This document shows, piece after piece, positions 1-8,622 of a stretch of DNA of 64,000 nucleotides (positions are counted from its first letter, which is position 1; each line of letters begins with the position of its first letter). Origin of the DNA: an uncultured Marinoscillum sp. (GTDB lineage Bacteria; Bacteroidota; Bacteroidia; Cytophagales; Cyclobacteriaceae). The stretch covers positions 1 through 64,000 of the forward strand of contig CACLDR010000001.1 of NCBI GenBank assembly GCA_902605755.1, given 5' to 3'. A program made the translations under genes and the position numbers. The notes below the pieces were generated by a model. That model was given only the letters and a program-made list of their open reading frames with translations, did not search any database and was not told the DNA's origin.

Positions 1-267
1 GCTTTCTACAAGTTTGTGGCAAGTAATATGACTTATCCTGCCCAAGCTAGAAGAATGGGAATAGAAGGTAGAGTTTTTGTTCAATTTGTTGTAGACAAGG
101 ACGGTTCAGTAACAGAGGTTAAGGCAGTTAAAGGTATAGGAGCAGGGTGTGATAGAGAGGCCGAAAGAGTGTTGAATTCCTCTCCGAAATGGACACCTGG
201 GAAGCAACGCGGAAGAAGTGTTAAAGTTAGAATGGTTTTGCCAATCATATTTAAATTAAATAATTAA
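1..267 (+). CDS. TonB family energy transducer, C-terminal part (partial)
   Basis: The reading frame is open at the left edge, so only the last 88 residues are seen. They form a TonB C-terminal domain: the start 'MTYPAQARRMGIEGRVFVQF' and the later 'WTPGKQRGRSVKVRMVLPI' are the usual conserved stretches. Proteins of this family span the periplasm and pass energy from an ExbB/ExbD motor to outer-membrane TonB-dependent receptors. The N-terminal membrane anchor lies outside the window. The last residues (IIFKLNN) end the domain normally, so the 3' end looks intact. Which receptor it serves cannot be told. Confidence 0.85.
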   Translation, partial: AFYKFVASNMTYPAQARRMGIEGRVFVQFVVDKDGSVTEVKAVKGIGAGCDREAERVLNSSPKWTPGKQRGRSVKVRMVLPIIFKLNN

Positions 268-540
268 AAAAATACTATTTGGAAAAACTCCTATATTATT
301 GGTTTATAAGGGTTTAACTCTTAATATAGTGGCCTGGATAATGGTAACGAAGTGAAAGAAGATCTGACTAATATGCTTTTTTTGACGTCAATAATGGAAT
401 TGTAATGAGGATTTGGGCTCGAGATAAAGGAGTAATATTTGCTGTTAAAAGGGCAATGGCTCAAAAGAAGCCTTAAAAATTACCTTCCCTTGTCAGGTAA
501 AATATGAGTTGATCGATGGACTTTAATGAGAATGGGCTGG
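268..540. other. Gap with no recognised gene; possible decayed coding remnant
   Basis: No intact frame fills these 273 bases between the TonB gene and the convergent hutH. Two plus-strand pieces look protein-like: 'GLDNGNEVKEDLTNMLF' around 333-384 and 'MRIWARDKGVIFAVKRAMAQ' around 404-463. They are separated by stops and a frame change. I do not recognise the family. The pattern suggests an old pseudogene, but that is a weak call. Confidence 0.3.
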
Positions 541-2091
541 CTATTCGAAGGTATTGCCCAGATTAATATGGTTCACTTTGGCTGTTTCGTTAGCTTTTTT
601 AACCAGAGCTCCTGATGCAATCAATTTATGGGCGATGTTAATGTCCTCTGAAAAAATATGATCCTCTTCCGTGTGATTAATTTGTTTTCTTATTAAGTAA
701 TGACATTGCTCCAATATCAAACCTGATTTTAAAGGTTTATGATAGTCAAAAGCTTGTGCGGCACATATGAGCTCTACTGCCAGGATGAGTTCTAAATTAT
801 CAATGATAGTATTGAACTTCCGCCCACTTATAGATCCCATACTCACATGATCCTCTTGTCCCAGTGAGGTGGGAATACTGTCTACACTGGAGGGCCAACA
901 CAGTCCTTTATTTTCACTTGCCAATGCAGCTGAGGTATATTGTGGAATCATAAACCCAGAATTGATTCCTGTATTTTTCATCAATAGACGGGGTAATCCA
1001 TTTGTTTTTCCTTCTAATAAAAGGTATGTTCTTCGGTCCGAAATATTTCCTATTTCAGCAGCAGCCAAACTAGTATAATCTAAGGGTATAGCGAGTAATT
1101 GGCCATGAAAATTACCTCCGCTGATTGAAGTTTGGCCATCTATTATAATAGGATTATCCGTAACAGAATTTAATTCGGTGGTTACCAAATCATTTAGGTG
1201 GGTCCAAGCATTTCTTGAAGCTCCGTGTACCTGAGGGATACACCTTAAAGAATAGGGATCTTGTACGCGGTCACAATATTCATGGGAGGCGACCATTTTA
1301 GAACCGCCAAGTAAAGTGTTGATTCTAGAAGCGACAAGCTGAGATCCTTCGAAAGGTCTCAGTTTATGTAATTCTTTCTTGAACGGGGAGATAGAACCTA
1401 GCAGACCCTCTAAGGACATAGCACCAACAATATCGGCAGCTTCAAGGCAATTATAAAAACGGCTAAGACCTAGGACGGCATAAGAAAGGATGAACTGGGT
1501 ACCATTGATCAATGCCAAACCCTCTTTTGCTCCAAGGGTTAATGGATTTAAATGATGAAGGGTATGCATTTTAGCGGAGGAAATGGTTGTTCCATTTACT
1601 TTTACCTTTCCCAATCCTATGATAGGGAGGAATAGATGTGCTAAAGGAGCTAAATCTCCGGAAGCGCCGACTGATCCTTGGGCAGGTACTTCAGGTATGA
1701 TCTCGTGATGAATAAAGAATACGATATGTTCAAGAACTTCTAAAGAAATACCTGAATAGCCCATACTCAGCGCATGCACTTTTGTGATGAGCATTAATTT
1801 TACAATAAGGTCAGGCACAACAGGACCGACTCCCACACTGTGGCTCTTTAAAATATTTTCTTGAAGTAATTTGATTTTTTCTTTTGAAATTCTAGTGTCA
1901 CAAAGAGGGCCAAATCCGGTATTTATACCATAAACAGTGCGTTCGCTATTGGCAATGCCCAGTGTATATTTTCTACTTTTCTGAACATTAATTTTAGCAC
2001 GTTTTCCAATTTCACAATTGATTTTGTTTTTTGCGATTTGCAGAGCCAAATCAGGCGTAAGTTGACCTTCTCCAAAAAAAAATGTTTTCAT
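541..2091 (-). CDS. hutH: Histidine ammonia-lyase (aromatic amino acid lyase family)
   Basis: This enzyme removes ammonia from histidine to give urocanate, the first step of histidine breakdown. The 516-residue length is normal. Residues 143-145 (Ala-Ser-Gly in GSVGASGDLAPLAHL) are the triad that cyclises to the MIO electrophile. Tyr54 (YGINTGFG) and the Ser-His at 83-84 are in place, and 'QEDHVSMG' carries the glutamate typical of histidine rather than phenylalanine/tyrosine lyases. It is the last gene of a minus-strand run plsC-gatC-TPR protein-hutH, starting 16 bases after the TPR gene. No hutU, hutI or hutG is nearby, so the pathway is either encoded elsewhere or absent. A tyrosine ammonia-lyase or aminomutase role is possible but less likely. 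Confidence 0.9.
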   Translation of the reverse strand: MKTFFFGEGQLTPDLALQIAKNKINCEIGKRAKINVQKSRKYTLGIANSERTVYGINTGFGPLCDTRISKEKIKLLQENILKSHSVGVGPVVPDLIVKLMLITKVHALSMGYSGISLEVLEHIVFFIHHEIIPEVPAQGSVGASGDLAPLAHLFLPIIGLGKVKVNGTTISSAKMHTLHHLNPLTLGAKEGLALINGTQFILSYAVLGLSRFYNCLEAADIVGAMSLEGLLGSISPFKKELHKLRPFEGSQLVASRINTLLGGSKMVASHEYCDRVQDPYSLRCIPQVHGASRNAWTHLNDLVTTELNSVTDNPIIIDGQTSISGGNFHGQLLAIPLDYTSLAAAEIGNISDRRTYLLLEGKTNGLPRLLMKNTGINSGFMIPQYTSAALASENKGLCWPSSVDSIPTSLGQEDHVSMGSISGRKFNTIIDNLELILAVELICAAQAFDYHKPLKSGLILEQCHYLIRKQINHTEEDHIFSEDINIAHKLIASGALVKKANETAKVNHINLGNTFE

Positions 2092-2107
2092 ATATTAGAT
2101 TTTAGTA

Positions 2108-4885
2108 TCATCTCCAGGCGATTGATTTCGATTTTTGAAGTTGCTTTGCATAATAATAGCTTTTTGTAAAGGTATTCATTTCTTGGGTAGAAAGGAGTTC
2201 CATGAGACGCATATAGCCACTATCAGCATATTCTGGCAGGCCCATTTTTATAGAGGTAAAACAGTAAGCTTTCAATAGAGGAACGGAATAAGGATTAATT
2301 TCAATTGACTCGACCAGCAGATTGTAAATAGAATTTAAGTCAGTATTTGTGTCATTTACTTTATTGATTATTTCTAGTTCATTAAAAGAATTCTCATTTA
2401 TGTCGAGCTCTTTGGCGTGAGGTACCAGATTTTTCATGTATAAATATTTTGAGGTATCTGAAATTAAGGGTAAGAGATCTTCATGGGGTTCTTTTATTTT
2501 ATCTATCTGGCCTGCCGAGTATAATTGTTGCCTATATTTTTCCCGTATTACTTGCAAATCATGTGTATCGAATGAAGTTAAAAGAGAAGCATTATCCCAT
2601 TCAAGAGTCTCAGGTCGGTAATAGAAAAAGGCAAAACTTTCATCATTCTGACCTTTAATGATCGTATTAATGCGTTTACTCAGGGGGAATTTAGCGCTAT
2701 CTTTTTCCATCAAGGAATTTAGCGATGATTTGGCTAGCGACCAGTTTTGACTTTCTAGAGCTGCAATTAAAAGGTAGTAATCTCCCTTTAGGTTACCATA
2801 CAATTTTGATTTTGTAAATAATTCTAAAGCTAGTTTTGGTGCATAATTTTGTAATGCCATTTTACCCATCATTTCTAAAATGATTATTTTTTCTGAATTG
2901 TTTGAAAGGGTTAATAACATATCAAACTTCCTAAATGCTCGATTAATATATCCTGTTCGGTATAACCCTAAGGCTTGAGATTCTAAAATCGCACGGTTCC
3001 AATGACCCGATTCCATTTTTTGCAACAGGGTGTCGGAAATCATATGTAATGCGGTTTGATCACCCATTAAATTGGCATTTATCAAAAGTGAGAGAGAGTG
3101 TAGATTCACAGGAGTGAATAGAAGAGGGTCGAGTTTGGGATCAAAAGCTAGACCGGCTTTCAGTTGCCCACCTAGCATATTGGTTTTAACTGAGATGGGG
3201 GCAAGGTCAAAAGTTGTTCGATCCCATTCATAAAGATTCATAAATGATTTATTTACATCAATGGCATGATTCCATTTGTCTGTAGGTCCAGCGTCATTAA
3301 TTATTTTTTTTGCGGATTTAAGGTTACCATTATTATAATACTGAATGGCCAAGTTATTACGGATTTCTGCAGAATTTGGAAAGTCGGCGAGTCCCTCATT
3401 AAGTAATCTAAGAGAGCGATCAGGTTCTCCATTCTTTAAATATGCTTGTGCCAAATTGAGGTACGCAAAAGGGGTTTCATTTTTCTTGGTAGCCCGATAA
3501 TAGTGATAAACATATTCTTCAAAACTATTTTTTTGGGCATAATATTTCGCCAAGTTATAATTGGAATAATGATTGTCCCAGTCGAAGATATTTCCTTGCT
3601 TGTAATAAGTAACGGCTAATGGTGAATCACCAGCTTTTTGATGGAAATTACCCATATAATTATATTCTGCAGCAACTAGTTTTTGATACGGGCCTTTGTT
3701 GGCAATTAGAAAAAATGCCAATACCACGATTAGTCCTCCTAATTTTGAAGAGATATATGGAAAATTTCGATCTATATATACAATTTTATATACTTGTATA
3801 CCTCTGACTAAAGGATCAATAAAGTTAAAAATTAGGTAAAGGATAAACATAAATCCGAATGCGAGATGGGCATATAAAATTAGGTAACTCATACCATCGT
3901 AGGTAGGATCATTACCGTGGGATAAACCTAAATTCAAATAGCTTAATGCGATGCAGCCGAGTAAAAAGAAAAGCCAAGTTATATCAAATTCTTGTTGTAA
4001 TATTTTGTTTAAAATCTTCTGTTTGTAAGGGATGGTTACTATACCAATAATGGCCGAAAAAATTAAGAGATAAAGAGGATTAATGATATCAAAATTAAAA
4101 TGCAAAAGTCCTGCTTTCGTGGCCCAAAAAAGACCTAATCCTCCAAGATATAGGATACTGAAGATGATCAAATGTTTTAGATTATTAGCCGATCCTCTGG
4201 TTTGAGTGAGAATAAATAACAGTGCGAAAAGAATTTCTTCTGCAATAAAACATACAAAAATAAATGTGATTGTAGCGATACCAAGATGTGAGCCAGCGAT
4301 GAATCCTTCTATAAATTGGGGATTTTCATTTACGCAAAGGCCAAGAAAGCTTACTGTGATTAAGACAAGAGCAAACCATTTTTTTAGAAAGGACGGCTTT
4401 GGGTTAAATGCATGGAAATAATAGGTAGGCCCGAGACAAATAATAATCCAAATTAGGGTTATCCATTTATTACCTAAACGGGACTCAAAAACTCCTAAAG
4501 AATCGAGATCTATGTAATTGATAAATAAGAGGGTCATTGCTGCAAAAACAATGAATCCAAATCTTTTTAGGTAGGTGCTAAAAGCCAAAAGCCCACAAAA
4601 AAAAATCCATATGAGTAGGTTCAGTATACAAATGATTACTGTGGGAGCTTCAATATTGCCACCTTGAAAAAATTCATTGATAAAATAGGCTTTAGAAGGG
4701 ATATTAAAGTTAAATAATCCTTTATCAAAAGTGAGGTAATTAAAAGCTTCTTTTTTAAGAATACTTGTAACTTCCCAGTTGAGGTAAAGGTCAGCACCGA
4801 TAAAATTGAAAACAATTAGTGTTGCAATTAGGCTGACGTAGATGCCTAGCAGTATTTTAGATAGGCCATTGAGTTGGGGGATCAT
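2108..4885 (-). CDS. Large multi-pass membrane protein with C-terminal TPR repeats
   Basis: This 925-residue protein has about ten hydrophobic segments in its first 400 residues. A TPR-rich soluble part follows; clear repeats occur near 'SPLAVTYYKQGNIFDWDNHY', 'TPFAYLNLAQAYLKNGEPDR' and 'SAEIRNNLAIQYYNNGNLKS'. The architecture fits an inner-membrane protein with a large scaffold domain outside the bilayer. I see no catalytic motif and do not assign a function. It lies 10 bases downstream of gatC and 16 bases upstream of hutH, so it is probably co-transcribed with them. Similar membrane-TPR proteins are common and poorly characterised in Bacteroidota. Confidence 0.75.
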   Translation of the reverse strand: MIPQLNGLSKILLGIYVSLIATLIVFNFIGADLYLNWEVTSILKKEAFNYLTFDKGLFNFNIPSKAYFINEFFQGGNIEAPTVIICILNLLIWIFFCGLLAFSTYLKRFGFIVFAAMTLLFINYIDLDSLGVFESRLGNKWITLIWIIICLGPTYYFHAFNPKPSFLKKWFALVLITVSFLGLCVNENPQFIEGFIAGSHLGIATITFIFVCFIAEEILFALLFILTQTRGSANNLKHLIIFSILYLGGLGLFWATKAGLLHFNFDIINPLYLLIFSAIIGIVTIPYKQKILNKILQQEFDITWLFFLLGCIALSYLNLGLSHGNDPTYDGMSYLILYAHLAFGFMFILYLIFNFIDPLVRGIQVYKIVYIDRNFPYISSKLGGLIVVLAFFLIANKGPYQKLVAAEYNYMGNFHQKAGDSPLAVTYYKQGNIFDWDNHYSNYNLAKYYAQKNSFEEYVYHYYRATKKNETPFAYLNLAQAYLKNGEPDRSLRLLNEGLADFPNSAEIRNNLAIQYYNNGNLKSAKKIINDAGPTDKWNHAIDVNKSFMNLYEWDRTTFDLAPISVKTNMLGGQLKAGLAFDPKLDPLLFTPVNLHSLSLLINANLMGDQTALHMISDTLLQKMESGHWNRAILESQALGLYRTGYINRAFRKFDMLLTLSNNSEKIIILEMMGKMALQNYAPKLALELFTKSKLYGNLKGDYYLLIAALESQNWSLAKSSLNSLMEKDSAKFPLSKRINTIIKGQNDESFAFFYYRPETLEWDNASLLTSFDTHDLQVIREKYRQQLYSAGQIDKIKEPHEDLLPLISDTSKYLYMKNLVPHAKELDINENSFNELEIINKVNDTNTDLNSIYNLLVESIEINPYSVPLLKAYCFTSIKMGLPEYADSGYMRLMELLSTQEMNTFTKSYYYAKQLQKSKSIAWR

Positions 4886-4895
4886 TATGGTATTA

Positions 4896-5183
4896 TTAGT
4901 CTAAAACTTTGGGGACTTTGAAAAATCCATCTTGATGGTCGGGGGCGTTTTTTAGTAAAGACTTGTGAGTTAGTTCGTTTTTGGGTACATCAGATCTGAA
5001 AACATTTGATTCAAAAGACATGTGAGTGAGAGGGTCAATGCCGCTGGTGTCGAGTTCTTCTAATTTCTTTACCCAAGAGATAATATGTTTCATATCTGCT
5101 ATGAGCGCATCTTCATTATCTGGATTCACCTCTATTTTAGCTAAATGGGCGAGCTTTTGAATGGTTTCTTTGTCAATATTCAT
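4896..5183 (-). CDS. gatC: Aspartyl/glutamyl-tRNA amidotransferase subunit C
   Basis: GatC is the small subunit of GatCAB, which converts Glu-tRNA(Gln) or Asp-tRNA(Asn) to the amide form. The protein of about 95 residues opens with 'MNIDKETIQKLAHLAKIEV' and ends with 'APDHQDGFFKVPKVLD', both family hallmarks. The frame can be extended four residues upstream to 5195, but the MNID start matches the family better; neither start has a Shine-Dalgarno sequence. It follows the plsC-like gene almost without a gap. gatA and gatB are not in the window. No glutaminyl-tRNA synthetase is seen here either, which fits use of the indirect pathway. Confidence 0.9.
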   Translation of the reverse strand: MNIDKETIQKLAHLAKIEVNPDNEDALIADMKHIISWVKKLEELDTSGIDPLTHMSFESNVFRSDVPKNELTHKSLLKNAPDHQDGFFKVPKVLD

Positions 5184-5197
5184 ATTTAAATTCAAAT

Positions 5198-5935
5198 TTA
5201 AATAAAATCTTGATTTGAATTTAAATCGGATTGGATTATATCAAAAACTTTCTTTTTTAATAGGTGAATTTCTGCTTCTTCTCGGGTGGCTGGTAGGATT
5301 GGAGAATGGAGTACGATCCGCATTTTGCCTGGGAGAATATTAAACTCGGGCTCATCTGGTTGAATTTTGTGATTGTCATGGAATACAACTGGAATTATGG
5401 GAATTTGCTTTTCAATTGCAAGTTTGAACGCACCATCTTGAAAAGGAGTCATTTGAGGAGGATTTCTTGTTTTAATGCCCCCTTCAGGGAAAAAACTAAG
5501 TCCATAACCCATTTCAAGGGCTTTCCTAGCTTGAAGAATGCTTCGACCTCTACTCTTTGCGTTAGAACGGTTAACAGGGATATGAATTTTTCTAAACATA
5601 TAGCCAAAAAGGGGAACTGAGGCTATAGAACTTTTCCCAATAAATTTGGTATAAATTGGAATCCGAGCGATTGCTGGAATATCTAAATATGAAAAATGAT
5701 TGGCACATAATATATACTGCCGGTTTTTGATTAAATCAAACCGTATATCAAACTTCACTTTTAAAAAAATGAGTGGGAAATAGATCCGTGCCCAGATATA
5801 ATCCAAGCGCAGAGCTAGGTTGTGCCATTTTTCATTTTGTGCGCTTAAAAGAAATAAAGGTAAAAAAAATAAAAATGTGAGTATGAATAAAATGGCTGCA
5901 TAAAGGGTAAAGAGTCTGGCGAGGATTTTTTTCAT
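5198..5935 (-). CDS. Lysophospholipid acyltransferase, PlsC/LPLAT family (1-acylglycerol-3-phosphate acyltransferase)
   Basis: This membrane enzyme probably acylates lysophosphatidic acid to phosphatidic acid. The HX4D catalytic motif is 'NHFSYLD' and the second motif is 'FFPEGG'; an N-terminal hydrophobic helix (about residues 8-32) anchors it. The frame is open to 5965, but a -7 promoter element (CAAATATA on the plus strand) covers 5964-5971, so the start at 5935 (MKKILARLF) is preferred, giving about 245 residues. It is the first gene of the minus-strand operon with gatC, the TPR protein and hutH. The exact acyl acceptor cannot be read from sequence; ornithine-lipid or other lipid acylation is possible. 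Confidence 0.85.
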   Translation of the reverse strand: MKKILARLFTLYAAILFILTFLFFLPLFLLSAQNEKWHNLALRLDYIWARIYFPLIFLKVKFDIRFDLIKNRQYILCANHFSYLDIPAIARIPIYTKFIGKSSIASVPLFGYMFRKIHIPVNRSNAKSRGRSILQARKALEMGYGLSFFPEGGIKTRNPPQMTPFQDGAFKLAIEKQIPIIPVVFHDNHKIQPDEPEFNILPGKMRIVLHSPILPATREEAEIHLLKKKVFDIIQSDLNSNQDFI

Positions 5936-5963
5936 AATGATTAGAATAATAGATAACCAACTC

Positions 5964-5971
5964 AAATATAT
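5964..5971 (-). promoter_or_regulatory. Probable -7 element for the plsC-gatC-TPR-hutH operon
   Basis: Read on the minus strand the bases are TATATTTG, an exact match to the Bacteroidota primary sigma -7 consensus TAnnTTTG. No good TTTG is present at the -33 distance. Transcription would start near 5957, about 20 bases before the preferred ATG at 5935. Confidence 0.5.
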
Positions 5972-6171
5972 ATTTCCTGAAATAACTTAAGGTTTATTTG
6001 GATCAAGAATTCATTGACAAAACCTTGCAATAAAGACAACTGGTCATACATTGAGGCTGATGTAAGTGTTGAATATTAAAAAACATATTTAGCCATTTTT
6101 AAATACCTTAGTTATCTTTCGAGGTTTGAATGGCTACTGCTCTATCAAATTAATATAAATTTTAAATCCGC

Positions 6172-6179
6172 TATCTTTG
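6172..6179 (+). promoter_or_regulatory. Probable -7 element for the ABC exporter genes
   Basis: TATCTTTG matches the Bacteroidota -7 consensus TAnnTTTG and sits 60 bases before the preferred start of the ABC ATPase gene. The expected -33 TTTG is not seen, so this is a partial match. The rest of the 5972-6214 gap shows nothing recognisable. Confidence 0.4.
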
Positions 6180-6238
6180 ATTTTTAGTAGTAAAATGACA
6201 TTTTTCAAATTTCTTTGAGATCATTAAATACGAAGATT

Positions 6239-7147
6239 TTGGATTTAATTAAAATCAATCATATCAGCAAGGCATTCGACGGGCATCAGGCACTTTCTAA
6301 TATTAGTCTTACCATTCCCGATAAAAGTATTTTTGGATTGTTGGGTCCTAATGGTGCGGGCAAAACGACATTGATACGTATCATCACTAAAATCATCCAG
6401 CAGGATCAAGGGAAGGTATTCTTAAATGAGCAAGAGATTACCTATGACCTAGTGAGGAGGATAGGTTATTTACCAGAAGAAAGAGGGCTTTACAAGAAGA
6501 TGAAGGTAGGTGAGCAACTCATTTACCTCTCTCAATTGAAAGGCCTATCAAGGGATGTGGCTAAGAAAAGAATTAATAATTGGCTTGAAAAGCTTGATCT
6601 GAAGTCATGGTGGAATAAGAATATAGAGGATTTGTCCAAGGGGATGGCTCAAAAGGTACAGTTCATCGCGACAGTAGTGCATGAGCCATCCTTATTGATA
6701 TTAGATGAGCCTTTTTCAGGTTTTGATCCTGTAAATGCAGATTTGATTAAAAATGAAATATTGGAGTTGAGAGATAAAGGAGCGACCATTATATTTTCTA
6801 CGCATCGAATGGAATCAGTTGAAGAGCTTTGTGAAAATATTGCACTGATCAACCAGTCTAAAAAAATATTAGATGGATCCGTTAAGCAAATCAAAGAGGA
6901 GAATAAGCAAGGACAGTATATTATTGATTATGCTGGAAGTTTGTCAACTAGAGAATCTTTTGATGTTTTGAGTATAATCGATCTCGAGGGAGATTTAAAG
7001 AGAGCAAACATTAAATTTAAACAGGTATCAAAGCCGAATGATTTAATAGCACAGCTCACTAGCTCAGTACAATTATTTGCTTTTTCGGAGAAGATACCGA
7101 CCATCAATGAAATTTTCATTGCAAAAGTTTCCCTAAGTCATGAGTAA
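6239..7147 (+). CDS. ABC transporter ATP-binding protein (NatA-like, ABC-2 exporter)
   Basis: This is the cytoplasmic ATPase of an ABC-2 type exporter; its membrane partner is the next gene. Walker A is 'GPNGAGKTT', the signature is 'LSKGMAQKVQ', Walker B with D-loop is 'LLILDEPFSGFDP', and the switch histidine lies in 'FSTHRMESVEE'. The length is about 302 residues. There is no ATG: the likely start is TTG at 6239 (MDLIKINHISKAF), which matches the family N-terminus, while an upstream TTG at 6215 would add eight residues. The gene overlaps the permease gene by 8 bases, so translation is probably coupled. The substrate is unknown; sodium export is the classical NatAB role but is not proved by sequence. 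Confidence 0.9.
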   Translation: MDLIKINHISKAFDGHQALSNISLTIPDKSIFGLLGPNGAGKTTLIRIITKIIQQDQGKVFLNEQEITYDLVRRIGYLPEERGLYKKMKVGEQLIYLSQLKGLSRDVAKKRINNWLEKLDLKSWWNKNIEDLSKGMAQKVQFIATVVHEPSLLILDEPFSGFDPVNADLIKNEILELRDKGATIIFSTHRMESVEELCENIALINQSKKILDGSVKQIKEENKQGQYIIDYAGSLSTRESFDVLSIIDLEGDLKRANIKFKQVSKPNDLIAQLTSSVQLFAFSEKIPTINEIFIAKVSLSHE

Positions 7148-8426
7148 AATTAGTCTGATAATTGCTCGTGAATATTTGACAAGAGTTCAGAAGAAATCTT
7201 TTATTATCGCTACTTTATTAGGGCCCATTTTAATGGGGGCCATTATGTTTTTGCCTACTTATTTCGCATTAAATACCAAAGGCAATCAGTCTTTTCAGGT
7301 AATCGATGAGAGCGGTTTGATGGAAGGTGTATTCGTTTCAGATAAAGAAATAAATTTTGAATATATTTCAATTGATATCCAAGAAGCCAAAAGTGATTTT
7401 TTAAAAACTGACATAGATGGATTGATTTACATACCTGATTTTGAGCTTAGTGACCCTAAAGGATTTACACTTTATGGAGCTTCTAATCAGAGTATGTCAA
7501 TCCTTATGTCTATCGAAAAAACCCTAGAGTTACGTATCGAATCTTTGCGGCTATTGGCTTCTGGTTTGGATCAGGAGGTGATTGATTCATTTGATGCAAA
7601 TATTAATTTAAATACCATTAATTTAAATAATACGGGTGAAGAAAAAGAGAGTAGTTCAGGAGCAGCAACCATTATAGGTTACCTTGCTTCTTTTATGATT
7701 TATATGTTTGTTTTTTTTTATGGTGCTATGTGTATGCGTGGGGTAATAGAGGAAAAGAGTAGCCGAATCGTAGAGATTGTATTGTCTTCGGTCAAGCCTT
7801 TTGAGCTCATGATGGGTAAAGTGATCGGGATTGCCATGGTTGGATTGACCCAGTTTGTGCTTTGGGTCGTATTAACTGTTGGTATCTCTACGTTGATTTC
7901 AGTATTTATGAGTCCTGTTACGCTAGAGATGGGAATAGCAAATACTGAGATATCTTCGAAATCCGATATGATTTCAACAACTTTTAATGCTTTGAAAGGA
8001 ATCAATATGACTTTGATATTATCTGCTTTTTTATTCTACTTCATTGGAGGATATTTATTGTATGGAGCACTATTTGCTGCAATAGGTTCAGCCTCCGAAA
8101 GTGACGCTGATGCTCAGCAATTTATGTTTCCTGTGACTGCACCATTGATTGTTTCCATTATTAGTTTGAGCTTGGTTTTGCAAGATCCCCACGGATCTGT
8201 ATCTTTTTGGATGTCTATCCTTCCCTTTACCTCACCCGTGATCATGATGATGCGGATTCCTTTCGGAGTAGCAATTTGGGAATTGATTTTGTCTATATTT
8301 ATGTTGATTTTGGGTTTTCTTTTTACTCTTTGGACCGCAGGCCGTATATATCGAGTTGGCATTTTGATGCATGGGGCCAAGGTGAACTGGAAAATTTTAG
8401 TCAAATGGTTTATGACCAAAGATTAG
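7140..8426 (+). CDS. ABC-2 type exporter permease (NatB-like)
   Basis: This 428-residue membrane protein has an N-terminal helix (about 20-45), a large extracytoplasmic loop (about 50-180), and five or so helices from about 185 onward. That is the architecture of ABC2_membrane_3/NatB permeases. The segment 'GVIEEKSSRIVEIVLSSVKPFELMMGKVIGI' is the conserved cytoplasmic coupling region. It overlaps the preceding ATPase gene by 8 bases (ATGAGTAA), so the two form one transporter. The exported substrate cannot be inferred. Confidence 0.88.
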   Translation: MSKISLIIAREYLTRVQKKSFIIATLLGPILMGAIMFLPTYFALNTKGNQSFQVIDESGLMEGVFVSDKEINFEYISIDIQEAKSDFLKTDIDGLIYIPDFELSDPKGFTLYGASNQSMSILMSIEKTLELRIESLRLLASGLDQEVIDSFDANINLNTINLNNTGEEKESSSGAATIIGYLASFMIYMFVFFYGAMCMRGVIEEKSSRIVEIVLSSVKPFELMMGKVIGIAMVGLTQFVLWVVLTVGISTLISVFMSPVTLEMGIANTEISSKSDMISTTFNALKGINMTLILSAFLFYFIGGYLLYGALFAAIGSASESDADAQQFMFPVTAPLIVSIISLSLVLQDPHGSVSFWMSILPFTSPVIMMMRIPFGVAIWELILSIFMLILGFLFTLWTAGRIYRVGILMHGAKVNWKILVKWFMTKD

Positions 8427-8622
8427 AGGCGATCAGATCTATTTGCAACTGTAAATTGCTGCTAATATGCGAGGGCCTAAATGAAGCTTATCAGCTGTAA
8501 TCTATCTCATGATAATTAAGTTACTCTAAAAGTTATATTAGTGAAAATATCACCAAAATTGATGGCTTATTTCTATATTAATAAGGTCCTTTTTTTAGTA
8601 TTTTAGAACTCAAAAATATGGG

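Noticed and set aside
541-2091. Tyrosine or phenylalanine ammonia-lyase instead of histidine lyase.
   Set aside because: The QEDHVSMG motif and Ser-His selectivity region fit histidine lyase better, though substrate is not proven.
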